From NCBI GenBank assembly GCA_963971575.1, contig OZ020613.1:47052739-47116738 (forward strand): a DNA stretch of 64,000 bases, given 5' to 3'. This DNA comes from Liopterus haemorrhoidalis (lineage: Eukaryota; Arthropoda; Insecta; Coleoptera; Dytiscidae). The translations under genes were made by a program, and so were the position numbers. Under the pieces are notes generated by a model. The model had not been told where the DNA came from, made no database searches, and worked only from the letters and a program-made list of their open reading frames with translations. Within the stretch, counting starts at the first letter, position 1. Every line of letters begins with the position of its first letter. This document shows positions 23,161 through 34,480 of this stretch, piece by piece.

Positions 23161-23974
23161 TATAGGGGAAAAATTTTAAGATCGTAGCGCCACGCGGATT
23201 TTTTTGAAACCATTCTAAATCAGATACCACTTGATATTTACTAGTAAATAATAGCGAAAAGTGTATCAAAAAACGACAAAAAATAAATAATTGTTTGGGA
23301 TTTTCTGATTTTGTGAAGTGACATTACTTGTAAACATCTAAAATACTACATTTTGTAATCTGGTTTTAAGTTATGGCGGTTTTCCATTGTCGATTATATT
23401 AACTATATTGGGGGAAATAATAATTCCCGTGTTGTTTACCAAGGGGTAGACATCTACAATGCTGGGCATATAATATTGTGTGGAGTCACTGAAAAAAACA
23501 GAGAGTTCATAAAGATTTATGCATTATGCCCACAAACTTGTGCATTACAAACCCACACACAATAACAGGAATTTTCAAGATATGCGATAATAAATACAAA
23601 ATTGAAAATATTTTTTGTAGTCACTATCATTAAAATATAATGAGCAAACTTTGATATAAGGGCTCACTTTTTTTCCAATTTTTAAATTGTTTATCTAAAC
23701 ATCGCGTCGATTCCTAACCTCTTGCTTTCCCAATTTTGTTTCGAACTGTACGGTGTCTGATATTAGTGGAAACAAATGAAATGATATTTCCGGGTTTCTT
23801 CTTTTCAATGAATTGCACATAGGCACACAACAATATGTATTATACATTTTTCAATGATTATAATAAAACTTTAAAAACAAACTTCATACAAAACCAATAC
23901 ACAAAACGAAATGTTATCTGATGTACACAAGTTCATGAAACACTCACCAGATGGTAGGGTGCTTAGCTGCAAAT

Positions 23975-25318
23975 TACAGTGACTGTATAAAGACAGTGTG
24001 GCCATACGATGGTCTCATTTTCTATTGGTCGAGCTGAAGTCCGCCATATTTCTTCCAACTTTGTTACAGATTATATATGGTTTACATGTGTTTAGCTTGT
24101 GTTTCAACAGATTTAAGTGATATTTTCAAATAATATACGTATATTTGAACGTTTAATAGTGAATATTGTTGTGTGTGTGATGAGTAATGAGTAATGTAGA
24201 TAATGTAAACTGTGCACATATTTTAAATTGTCACAAATTAAAATTAAAAATAATGAAATTTTTGTTATGTTTAGGTTTAAAATTGCTGGGGGAAAAAGGA
24301 TAAATGAACATAAAAAACATTATGCCAGTAAATCAATGGATGGCTTCACAATTATAAGAAGTATTTACGTTCATTAATTTTAATGTTATTCCATGCTGAT
24401 TTCATTTTATTTTTCACCTGACCATAATTTTAGTTGAATAAATGCATAATTGATAATATATACCTCAGTTTTCTTTATTAATATATCATTTATACCATGA
24501 GTTCAAAAAGAAATTGCATAAGGGTTGGCTATGGAAAATAATAGTAATGTCAACAGAAAGCTTTAGAATTAATTTACTGTCTGAATTAATTAAATCACTC
24601 TTGTTATCATAAGTTATTTATTGTTACATAAAGCTTGTAGTATACATTATTTTATTTTTCCATAGCCAACTCTTATGTAATTTCTTTTTGAACTAAGGTA
24701 AGGTATATAATATGTTCTGCTTATTCTTTTTTAATATGAAAATATCCTTTTTTGTTTATATAGACATGCGTTTTCCCAAAAATTAGAGAAATGTTGGGTT
24801 CTCTAATTTTTATAGAACCTTATCATCATTTTTTCCCTATCTTTTTATTCTAATTCTAATGTCCTGTTTGAACTTGTTTTCTTAAATTTAAAATATTCAA
24901 ATTAAAATGTAACTCCCGTTTTTATAAAAAAAATGTTTTAGATTTTATAGGTCCTCAAATAAAATTATAAAATAATAAAAACATATCTCTTTTATTTCCT
25001 TTCATGTCCTTTTTTAAGATTTTTTTTTCATTTGTTTTCTTTTTATGTTGCAAACATTTCAAAAAAATACCTTCATCGGTAGGCAATTTTAATATTTATC
25101 TTAATAAATGTTGAATCATATACATGTTTTTTCTTAACAATATATTGATATTCACATATATATATATAAACATAAATACGTAAAACTATTAAAAATTTAA
25201 GAAATATTATAATATATTAGGATATATTAACATTTATTCCTCAGAACCCAATACAAATCTGGAATAAACATGGCGGCTACAGTTCATATGGCCACACTGT
25301 CTTTATACAGTCACTGTA
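23975..25318. mobile_element. hAT element nested in family F
   Basis: TIR TACAGTGACTGTATAAAGAC continuing for about 31 bp with a perfect inverse at the right. Perfect 8-bp duplication CTGCAAAT at 23967-23974 and 25319-25326. No hAT transposase can be read. A short frame near 24272-24380 (AGGKRINEHKKHYASKS) is unassigned. It carries a smaller inverted-repeat element at about 24498-24697. Confidence 0.85.
24498..24697. mobile_element. ~200-bp MITE nested in the hAT element
   Basis: GTTCAAAAAGAAATTGCATA ... and its inverse ending TTTCTTTTTGAAC, with GGTTGGCTATGGAAAATAAT inside each arm. Arms of about 45 bp. Target duplication not clear. Confidence 0.6.
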
Positions 25319-25574
25319 CTGCAAATCCCTATAGTAAACATTAAAATTCACGTTGTTTATATGTAACGAATGTCTATTTTGAAGGTTCCAAGTATGCCGC
25401 AATAGCGCTGCGGTCTTAAAATACTTCCCCTATTATGCAGGATTTCCTAATTATCTAATTCTTGAATGATTTAGTGAAATTGTTATTAACCGTTAACTAA
25501 TTAATTACTTTTTGTACTCCTTTCGGAACGGTCGGATTAAATGTCAGTTATATGTAAATGTTCTTCTTACTAAC

Positions 25575-25695
25575 CATTCTCTGATTCAGTCGTATGCTCC
25601 ATTTCAGTTTTCACTTCATGTTCAGTGGCGTCTTTACAGTCTGTTTTAATATAAATCTCATTTTTAAAAACATCATTGTCTGTCGTAACATTCAT
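25575..25695 (-). CDS. ZNF-2 exon 1
   Basis: ATG at 25695 reads MNVTTDNDVFKNEIYIKTDC ... and ends in phase 1 at a GTTAGT donor (minus strand, after 25575). It contains IKTD and VKTE motifs. The frame is open further upstream, but the paralogous first exons of ZNF-A and ZNF-B begin at the matching ATG, so I choose this start. A 5.5-kb intron full of nested transposons separates it from exon 2. Confidence 0.7.
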
Positions 25696-26250
25696 TTTTG
25701 AAACAAAACCCAACAATTTTCTTCTAGTTTCCAAATAAACAAAACTTCTTATGTAACTGACTCCTGTTATTAATTTCAGTAAGTAGCAGTCCGTGCGATC
25801 ACCTGCTAAAAAACGAAGAAGGCGCATTTGTCTTTATCTGAGAATCTTAATTGTATATTGTAGACTTCGTTCAACATAATAAAATCACAGGCGGATGTTA
25901 GCGGTTTCCATGCGGAGAAACCAAATTTCGTCCAAATCAACAGTTAGTTTAACACATTTTATCGGCGGTACTTACTTTGATTTGTTTTTGAAAACTCGTA
26001 TTGTGAGTTGTTTGTTTATTTCCGTCATTATTATTTATTTCTTGTACCTTTCAAGATACAACATGTACTAAAATGAGTAAATATGTATTTGAAATACATG
26101 ATTTTGTTTTTTTAGTATCCACAACAATTGTTTTAAACCCTTATGTATGCCTATGTGATTAGCTGTTTTCCCATGAAAAATTGAGGACGTAATTTATGAT
26201 ATCCTCTATCTTTCTTGTAATGATAGTACTCTATATATTTACCGAATATA

Positions 26251-27287
26251 CAGGATGTTTGTTTGAAACGGGGCACCCCGAAAAACTGCTTTATTTGTAA
26301 AGATACAAAAAATCTTCAGAACAAAAGTTAAACTAGACAAAAAGGCCCATCTAAAGGTTACTATAAGAATTCTGAGGCACTTCCGGTTTCACCGGAAATG
26401 ATGTCAACTTTTGATCTAGCATAGGGAATCGATAATTTTATACTTTTTTCCTAAAAGTACATTAAATTAGCTTTACAATGACACCAAAAAATCATATTTT
26501 TATGTTAACCATTTCAAAATAGCGACCATTTATTTACAAAATAATAATCAACAAAAGTTTTACAAAGTTGAACGTAGCAAGCTTTGAAAACAATAAAAAA
26601 AGAAACAAAATATCTCTAAAATAAACTGTTATAACTAGTTATTATATGAAATAACATGAAATAAATTAAATTTTAATTTTTCAATTAAATGTTTTATAAA
26701 TAACAGTTTAATAGTTTATTTTGCTTATTTTTGTTTGAAAACAAATCCGGGATATCCAAGAGTTTACTCTTATAAGGGCGATGGAAGAGTTTTTATTAAG
26801 AATGAGAAAATGTGTGGACAATAATGGTGGTTTGATCGAACATTTGTAATTTTTTTTTTTTTGTAATATAATTGTAAGAAGTAATAGTTTTTTTTTTCTA
26901 AATAGTCAAATAGTTTATTTTAGAGATATTTTGTTTCTTTTTTTATTGTTTTCAAAGCTTGCTACGTTCAACTTTGTAAAACTTATGTTGATTATTATTT
27001 TGTAAATAAATGGTCGCCATTTTGAAATGGTTTACATAAAAATATGACTTTTTGGTGTCATTGTAAAGCTAGTTTCATGTACTTTTAGGAAAAAAATATA
27101 AATTTATCGATTCCCTATGCTAGATCAAAAGTTGACATCATTTCCGGTGAAACCGGAAGTGCCTCAGAATTCTTATAGTAACCTTTAGATGGGCCTTTTT
27201 GTCTAGTTTAACTTTTGTTCTGAAGATTTTTTGTAACTTTACAAATAAAGGAGATTTTCGGGGTGCCCCGTTTCAAACAAACACCTG
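26251..27287. mobile_element. Fold-back IS630/Tc1-mariner derivative with ~378-bp arms
   Basis: Ends CAGGATGTTTGTTTGAAACG and the inverse, flanked by TATA. Left arm 26251-26629 and right arm 26910-27287 are near-perfect inverted copies including GGGGCACCCC, ACTTCCGGTTTCACCGGAA and AAGTTGAACGTAGCAAGC. The ~280-bp loop retains the 3' end of a transposase frame. Confidence 0.85.
26738..26849 (+). pseudogene. Transposase C-terminus in the fold-back loop
   Basis: Frame reads KQIRDIQEFTLIRAMEEF, then LLRMRKCVDNNGGLIEHL and stop at 26847-26849. The R-M-x-x-C-V-x-x-x-G-G-x-x-E-H-L ending is typical of a widespread IS630-type arthropod transposase, which assigns the element. All catalytic residues are absent; only this tail survives. 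Confidence 0.7.
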
Positions 27288-27432
27288 TATATAAAAAATA
27301 AAACATGCTTTTAGTTACTTATATAAAATTATAAATTTATGTATTTTATATAATAATGATAATATAGGAACAGGAAAGATTTCAAATGTGCGTAAGTATT
27401 AAGTGGAGTTCACAGAACAAACATCAGCGACA

Positions 27433-27972
27433 AGCCGGCTTCACAGAACAATTATCGGTGGCTGCGACACGCGCTAAATATGAATTGAACCAATCAGAAC
27501 GTTTGACCTTGCTGTCGCAGAAATTGAGATACGAGTCGCAAGAAGTTAAAATTTGTTTAACTTTCAGCGACAGTATGCTCTGTCTTTTTCTAAAACAGTT
27601 CTTTTCTCACTCAACCGCCTAAAGTTTTGAATCTGTCGATCAGCTGTTATTGTTTATGTTAGAGTTTTTTTTACCGCGTTAAATTTTATATGTACATGTA
27701 TATATCGTAAATCGAATAAATAAAAATGGAAAATTCATTAATATTAAAAAAACATGTCATATATGTATCTTACCTTCTTGGCCTTCGTTTATACATTTCC
27801 TTCTTCTCCACACCCAATAATAAATAATAAGCTGTAACATTCGCCTGTCCATAATTATTTATTTATTGTCACAGGATACTGTGTTTACTGTTTTGACAGA
27901 GTTTTGAACTGAGCGGGCTTATGTCAACATTGCTTATTCTGTGAACGCGCACAAAACTCACGTCGCACGGAA
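27433..27972. mobile_element. TTCACAGAAC-ended element (family I, copy 1)
   Basis: Left end GGCTTCACAGAACAATTATC, right end TTATTCTGTGAACGC (inverse). The interior contains CTGTCGC/GCGACA repeats. About 75-80 percent similar by eye to 31055-31434 in reverse orientation. The 78-codon frame at 27386-27622 is repeat sequence. Confidence 0.5.
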
Positions 27973-28049
27973 AGCGTGTCGCTGGGCTTGGGTCACCGGT
28001 CCGAAAAAAAAAAGAAGAAATTAAGTTGGGAACACTGAAATTTTGCCAA

Positions 28050-29810
28050 CTGTAATGAGAAGTTACTAGTTACTAGAAGTTATCCCTATTACACGATAAC
28101 AATGATGAAATTATTGATTTTATCATAAGTTTTGTTCCATTAAATTCCAATATAGTACTCTTATAACACATATAACATCATTATATTTTCTACAGTAGTA
28201 CTACTATATTTTTAACGATTGCCTTCAAATAATAAATTTTAGTTCTACAGATTTTGCCTCTACAATGTTACCACGAGATAAAAGTTAAATGTTTTTCCAC
28301 TTTTTTTTTGTAGTATTGCTGTACTGCACGCAAAATAGCGCGCACTACAAATTAAAATCTGTTTTATAATTAAATACTTTAATTGAATATATAAGTAAGA
28401 ACATATTAATCCATGAAATACGTTTCTATTATTGTAAAGCGAATAATACTTAGAATTGGAGAGAAAACAAATATATAGATTATTAATATAGTTTAAGAAA
28501 AACATTAAACTGAAGGAGTTCAAAAGTGTTAGAGGCCAAGAATAAATACGCCAATAATAATTCGAAACAAATATCTCGAATATTAAAGACATTTAATTAA
28601 AAAAATGCCTTACATAATAACTGATATTTTTAAATCTGATATATCAGTAGAATATAATTTTACCTACGACAACCTGGTCTACAAGATATGCATGAAAATT
28701 TAGAACATTTAACTCTTTAACTGATTTATTTTTATACATTTTTGCAATGAATTTGTAATCAGTGATTCTTAAACTCTGGTCCGCGGGTAAAGGCCTTTAA
28801 GTGATTAAATTTGTTTTATATTGGAACTAGAAACTGTACAACTGCGGATTGGATGTACCTGAATGATATTAATTATAAAAAGGAAATTAGGAAATATGTA
28901 AATCCATTATATTTAAAATAACATACATACAGCGACTTGAAAAAGAGGATAGTGAGACAACTATAGTCTCCATATAAATTATATTTAACCAGAACTGTTA
29001 AATAATGATTATTTTTGTAATCAATTATTTATGGAAAACCATTACTCATATAACCGCAATCAGATATTTGATTGAAATTACCTAAATAAACAGAATACAA
29101 AATTCTTGATACGATTAGAAATATTCAAAAAGTAATCAAATCTTTTCAAAACTATGTTAAAATTTGGAATTTTTCATATTCTCAAAATATTTAGGTCTAC
29201 GGCCAACATCGCTCTTAATTTTCGCTTCCCTTGAAATAAAACAGTCATAAATAATAATCAATACACTTTATTATTCTAAAAAAACATTAACTTTTTCTTA
29301 CATTTTATTACAATGTAAAATATATTTTACATACATGTTTATTATTTGAAAACATTTATCGTACGTATATGCAGGGCATATATTCAAAATAATAAACCAG
29401 TTAGATAAAAAAAATAAATAAAACACTAAAAAATCTAACGAGAAAAAAAAAATTAACTGTAGTTGTAGCCCAAATTATTTTAATAATTATCATACAATAT
29501 GTTGATTTTTAAAAATTGTTGATGTGGTCATTTGCCAAAAGTAGAAACTAAGTGAAATCTTTTTCTGTACCTGTTATCCTACTATTCATTTTAACAACCA
29601 GTATGGAAGTATTTCAATATTTTAAGAACTGATATGGCCGTACCGGTTGAATATCGTCACTGCATATATTTAAGTATTTATTACAATATATATTGTTTAA
29701 CACATTGGTATGCGAATTTTTGTGACGGCATGTCATGACAATGTTTATTTAATAATTTAAAATAAAAATACGCCGTTAACCTGCCAAATTAAGGTAAGCT
29801 TAGAATTGCA
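28050..29810. other. No gene recognised; one hAT-like terminus
   Basis: AT-rich. At 28767 CAGTGATTCTTAAACTCTGG is a typical hAT terminal sequence, but I find no matching right end, so it is a fragment. The frame at 28260-28592 (-) is hydrophobic, without a recognisable motif. Confidence 0.4.
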
Positions 29811-29813
29811 ATA

Positions 29814-30140
29814 AGGCGTTTACGAAAACTCTACCGGCAGATACCGGGAACATCAACTGCATTCGAAAACAAGTTCGGTGAACGTGTATAAGCATGTAGC
29901 TGTTTACCGACCGATAGATTTACTGGGGAAGATTTACTATACCCCACTCAATATAACCTTATTCTAGCTAAACTATTCTAACATAACTAGTATTCTGGCT
30001 AAAGCCTAGCCTAACCTAACCTTTTCAAGGATTAATTAAGCCTTCTGTATAGAGGCAGCACATAAGGTTATGTTCAGTGGGGTATAGTAAAGATTGGCCG
30101 ATGTACCATATCCACCGGTAGAGTTTTAAGTAAACGCCTA
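29814..30140. mobile_element. Inverted-repeat element with TACCCCACT core
   Basis: Starts AGGCGTTTACGAAAACTCTA and ends with the inverse GAGTTTTAAGTAAACGCCT. Inside, TTTACTATACCCCACTCAAT pairs with the inverse TGAACATAACCTTATG region. Arms exceed 100 bp with indels. No clear target duplication. Confidence 0.6.
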
Positions 30141-30278
30141 GTGATTTGGCCAAGATACACTTTAGGTATGCATATTTATATATAAAAAGAATGCTGTTTG
30201 GATAGCAGGATCACCAGACCTGTTTCTTTTTCACTAGTTTATTGCACTGTCATTTATTATTTAATTATTAAAATTGAT

Positions 30279-30578
30279 TTAGTTAACTAATACTTTTATT
30301 ATGTCTTTCCATTTGAATCCGGTCGCAGTAGCACTACAAATATTGTAAGTCGCAGCAAGAAAACCTTTTTCACTGTGCCCAGCACGTATTTTCTCGTTCT
30401 GATATCCAGGCCTTATAGTGTTACATCGGACAGTGTTTCTTTGTTCCTCATTTTTTATCACATTTGACCATCTTATATCAAGATTCATTGTAAGCAACGG
30501 TTTTGAAAAACTTCGCAAAAATAATCTGGAATACAGAAAAATATTTAAAAAGTTTCCCTCAGTAGTCAAAACCAACAT
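30279..30578 (-). CDS. Unassigned open frame
   Basis: 99 codons on the minus strand, basic and polar in its second half (RPGYQNEKIRAGHSEKGFLA). No domain recognised, no neighbouring exons seen. It may be a fragment of a transposable-element protein. Confidence 0.2.
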   Translation of the reverse strand: MLVLTTEGNFLNIFLYSRLFLRSFSKPLLTMNLDIRWSNVIKNEEQRNTVRCNTIRPGYQNEKIRAGHSEKGFLAATYNICSATATGFKWKDIIKVLVN

Positions 30579-31054
30579 TTTTTAATAATAAATAGTTTAA
30601 ATGTCATTTATAACATTATAATATCTACTTACATTAATTATTTAAAATATGTACTTATGTTTATTAAAGGTTAAACAATAAATGACATATGTATCAAAAT
30701 TTACTAGTAGTTCTAAGTTTATAATAATAAGGTCTAAATTAATATTATATATGAATAAACCATATGTATTGATGTAATTTAGTTTCTAATTAATGTTCTT
30801 TATTAAATTGTTTACAAAATACTTCAAAATGAATTAAATATTACATGAATAAGTTAAATTAATTTACGGATTTTAGAAATGTTATCCAATAAACACGGCT
30901 TCTACTTTTCACATATTTTTTTATTTTTTCGAAGTTGGGAACACTTCCCTTATCAGTTTTAGTACATTTGACACAGACTCGTGTCGCTGTCGCTGGTTTT
31001 TGTTCTGTGAACCTAGCTACAGTCACACGTTTGCCGAGCGACACGTTTTCGTCA

Positions 31055-31434
31055 ATGTTCACAGAACAGTGTTTTATTAACATAACCCCGCTCAAAATTC
31101 AAAATATTGAAAATAGTATGTTTTTACTGTTCTCTAATAATTTCAATGTCATTTACCCCAATTTTATATTTTCCCATATATAACTATGATATTACACACG
31201 GTGAAGTATAACAGCAAAGTCATATCAATTTGAACATCAATTAAAATTTTAAGTTGAGTAAGAAGAGAACTGTTTTAAAAAAGGACAGAGCATAGTGTCG
31301 CTAAAAGTTGAACAAAATTTAACTTTTTGCGACACGGACTTCACATTTAGCGACAGCAAGGTCAAACGTTCTGATAGGTTCCAGCTGTTTTTGACAAGTG
31401 TCGCAGCGACCGATCATTGTTCTGTGAACCCGGT
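31055..31434. mobile_element. TTCACAGAAC-ended element (family I, copy 2)
   Basis: Ends ATGTTCACAGAACAGTG and ATTGTTCTGTGAACCCGG. Inverted relative to copy 1 at 27433-27972. Related fragments flank it at 30930-31020 (GTTCTGTGAACCTAGC). Confidence 0.5.
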
Positions 31435-31546
31435 TTTAGACAAATACACAATAAATAAATTCAAATATTTCTGCCTTCTTGCTACCTAAACAAAAACTTG
31501 TACGGTGTGATTCGGTCCTCCCAATTATCATGTAAACATTGTGTGA

Positions 31547-31583
31547 CGACTATTTTTTAATACACTGTATTAAAAAATAGTCG
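31547..31583. repeat. 16-bp-arm perfect palindrome
   Basis: CGACTATTTTTTAATA and its exact inverse separated by five bases, followed by several TACACTATA / TATACACTGTACA repeats to 31625. Confidence 0.8.
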
Positions 31584-32078
31584 TACACTATACAATGTAC
31601 ACTATAGAGTATACACTGTACACGCAAGGAAATCACTGTATTTGTAAATAATTCATAAAGGGTTAAGAATTTAGAAAAAATAATACAACAGAATCAACAA
31701 ATATTGTATGATCTTTACATACAATTTTATTAGTTTTTGAGCGATTGAATAGCATGAGTAAAATCTGACTGATTATTAAATGTTATAAAATCCACGGAAG
31801 AGACGCTTGATAATACTTTGTACGTATATAATTTTTCGTAAACCGCAAGATATAAAAAAAATAAATAAATAAATAGAAAGCTTATTTATCTAATGATATC
31901 TAACTCGACATGCGTTACTATTTAAAAATCAAAGTTGTCTTTGATATGTACTTCGCTTTTCAACTTGGTCACACATCGCGTTTTCGAGAAAAAAAGAAGT
32001 GGACCGATTATCTGATACATCCTGTATCACTTGTGACGATGCACAAGTGACCGTCCCAAAAACGAAATTCTCAACAAG

Positions 32079-32205
32079 GCGGGGATGGCCGAGTGGTCTA
32101 AATACTCCGCTAAATAGCTAGACATTCGGGGAACCCGGGTTCGACACCCCTCGGAGGGTGGAAATATTTTGTTTGTTTTTGGGATAGGTTGGGGCCTATC
32201 CCAAA
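32079..32205 (+). repeat. tRNA-derived SINE-like head plus hairpin
   Basis: TGGCCGAGTGGT (32086-32097, A-box, as in Ser/Leu tRNAs) and GGTTCGACACC (32138-32148, B-box). The acceptor stem does not close, so not a functional tRNA. Just downstream is a perfect 11-bp-stem hairpin, TTTGGGATAGG (32178-32188) with CCTATCCCAAA (32195-32205). Confidence 0.6.
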
Positions 32206-32320
32206 TGATTTTAATAAAATTAAAATTTTAATCGGCCGTAAAATTTTTTTAAAATTAAATTCCTGAATTTTTTTTTGTTTTTGTTTGAAATTTCTCTGTG
32301 AGGATGTAGTTGTCTGCACA

Positions 32321-32530
32321 CCTAACAGATGGCGCTGACCGAACATCCTTACCTCTCGCTAGCGTAAGGACCAGTGGAAACATCGACCTCCCTCAGCAGT
32401 TGTCTTTTACACCTAACAGATGGCGCTGATCGAACATCCTTACCTCTCGCTAGCGTAAGGACCAGTGGAAACATCGACCTCCCTCAGCAGTTGTCTTTTA
32501 CATCTAACAGATGGCGCTGACAAGCATGCT
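32321..32530. repeat. 91-bp tandem repeat, about 2.3 copies
   Basis: CTAACAGATGGCGCTGA recurs at 32322, 32413 and 32504. The first two units, including CTCGCTAGCGTAAGGACC and CATCGACCTCCCTCAGCAG, are almost identical. Confidence 0.85.
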
Positions 32531-32559
32531 TGCCTCTCGTTGGCACATAGTAATTTGCA

Positions 32560-33385
32560 TGTATAGGACCTCACAGGAGAATTTCAAATAAATTATCTAC
32601 TAGCAGAGGTAGTGAACCTCTGCAACTGGCGAATACGAGTAAGTAAATTTGTGGTTATTTATTATCTGATTTTCTCGATTGTGTTGTTATATATTGTTTT
32701 GTGATTTTTGAAGTGTTGTGTTCTGGCTCTGCTGCGCATGCTCCAGCACCGACAGACACCCCGCTTCTTCATCACTGACAATAGTTGACTAGCATTTGGA
32801 AGTGTTGCGTACTGGCAGAGTTTGCGTTTGTTCCAGCTTCGCCAGACGTATCACTTCCCACGCTGCTCGAGTGCCGCGAGGGATTGTTGTTTTCTTTTTG
32901 CGGGGAAAAGGGGAGCATTTGTGTTGGTCTTGAAGTGTTGCGCCCTGCTAAAGTTTGCGTCCGTTCCAGCTTCGCCAGACGTATCGCTTCTCACGCGGAT
33001 AGAGTGTCGCGAGAGGGGGGGGGGGTGTTTGTTTCTTTGTAGAGTCCACGTCGCCCACGAAGGACGCCCCAACAGAGGACCAGGGATGGAGAATCCCACC
33101 ATTGACTATATTGTATTTATTTTTTTGTTTTTTTCTTTGTAATAATACGTTTGAGAAACAATAAATCCGGGTTAAAAGTTTCTGCTGTTTTCTTTGGTGT
33201 GTACCTATGCGAGAGAGAGTGTGTGTGTTATCTTGGAACCCGGACCTCGCTCCACTGAGAAATCCGAGCAATCGGTTGACGCCCGAATAACAATAACTGA
33301 ACGAGTACAGGTAAGCGTCATTTGCGACCGAACTCCACTACCTGCCTGAGAGTAAAAGGGTATCGAGGTAAGAGCGTCGCACACT
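32560..33385. other. GC-richer block with three imperfect direct repeats, possibly LTR-element derived
   Basis: Units starting TTTGRAGTGTTG at about 32707, 32796 and 32930 share GTTCCAGCTTCGCCAGACGT (last two) or a diverged form. Further on lie AATAAATCCGGG (a possible polyadenylation signal) and TTGACGCCCGAATAAC near 33275, which loosely resembles a retroviral-type primer-binding site. No open frame is convincing. Paired TG/CA ends were not found. Confidence 0.35.
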
Positions 33386-33437
33386 ATATATAATATGAAG
33401 GAAGTAAATAAATATATTATATTTGCAGTAATTTATT

Positions 33438-33788
33438 CTTAAATAAAGCATTTTAGATACATCAAATCTCATTAATCACAAACGAAACATGTTGGAAAAA
33501 AAACATTAAAATTTATTATACGTGCTAACGAGCATTATCAATTTGATTAAGGCTCATTGGACACAAAATTATGCATTGTGGAAAGATATCTATCAAATGT
33601 GATCAGTGTGATAAAACATTTTTTTTTTGTCATCTAATTTCATCATTACTCACAGGGATATTTTCTGAACTGAAATAATTCAAATATGATAATTGTAGTA
33701 AAGCATTTTCAGGTTTTAAACTTAACAAATCTTATTGATCACAAGCGAATACATTTTGGAGAGAAGCCATTCAAATGTGAACAGTGTG
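33438..33788 (+). pseudogene. Zinc-finger relic facing ZNF-A (copy A)
   Basis: Plus-strand finger pieces (KCDQCDKTFF, SLINHKR, GEKPFKCEQCE) with several frameshifts. It ends at an inverted junction where GGAGAGAAGCCATTCAAATG (33757-) meets its inverse at 33836-33867. The same junction occurs at 61882-61999. Confidence 0.65.
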
Positions 33789-33789
33789 A

Positions 33790-33957
33790 GCATTTTCAAC
33801 GTCATCTTGAGATTTAATGACTGAAAATGTTTTATCACACTGTTCACATTGGAATGGCTTCTCTCCAGAAGGTATTCGTTTATGACTAATGAGATTTGTT
33901 GGTTGTGAAATTGCTTTATCACACATATCACATATGAATGGATTATCTCCAGAATAT
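33790..33957 (-). pseudogene. ZNF-A terminal exon, distal half (beyond the 11.2-kb insertion)
   Basis: The minus strand reads finger pieces NPFICDMCDK..., QPTNLISHKRIPSGEKPF, matching 61895-62093 of ZNF-B. It is separated from its proximal half (45188-45422) by the element at 33958-45183. ATAT at 33954-33957 is one side of the target duplication. Confidence 0.75.
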
Positions 33958-34119
33958 TGTCACGCCTAGGTTGGTTTTGGGGGGGTTTGTATGAATAAAA
34001 GAATATAAATTCTATATACTAATTTATTAATAGGAATAAAAGAATACAATTTATAATTAATAACAGTACTGGCTACGCCAGATTAAGGGTGTACTAATTT
34101 GATAACACCTTAATACAAT

Positions 34120-34480
34120 ACAATATATATATATATATATTGATACAACCGACGTGGTCAGACCAATGATATCCAACAGGCGACCTAAGACCTACCGTTA
34201 TTTAAAGGATTTCGCGTGTATATATGCCAGATATAGAATCTACCAGTTATAACTCTCAGGGCACACTGAGAGGGGTAAGAAAATCTCAAAAAAAAAATTC
34301 GCTATGTTTAATAAACATTATTAGACCCAGTATATGGAACCGCTTTTTCAGTATCACCTGTATAAAATAGTGTTGTTCAATCGACATTGTCAGGCCTTGC
34401 GACGTTGCCAATTTTATCATAGTGTATAATATGATTTGTAAAGTTGAAAACATTCAAACCGACTCATTCAGTCCTACTGT
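34120..34480. repeat. Subterminal module M, copy 0
   Basis: (TA)n followed by CCGACGTGGTCAGACC, related to module M copy 1 at 39171. Also shares GAGGGGTAA-type and GCTATGTTTAATAA-like blocks with it. Contains GACATTGTCAGGCC near 34394. Confidence 0.5.

Larger units (their letters stand above)
23163..25432. mobile_element. Harbinger-like TIR element with TTA duplication (family F)
   Basis: Ends TAGGGGAAAAATTTTAAGA and the inverse of TAGGGGAAGTATTTTAAGA, flanked by TTA at 23160-23162 and 25433-25435. A 3-bp TTA duplication is the habit of PIF/Harbinger elements. 1,344 bp of its 2,270 bp are a later hAT insertion (23975-25318). No transposase is recognised. Confidence 0.7.

Noticed and set aside
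31547..31625. CRISPR-like or bacterial terminator structure
   Set aside because: A single palindrome with short AT-rich repeats in an animal genome; no spacer-repeat array and no nearby gene end.
32079..32162. Functional tRNA-Ser/Leu gene
   Set aside because: Internal promoter boxes are good, but the acceptor arm does not pair and the anticodon arm is not convincing.
32785..33271. Four overlapping frames of 83-107 codons on both strands
   Set aside because: They overlap one another across direct repeats in a GC-richer block; no motif supports coding.
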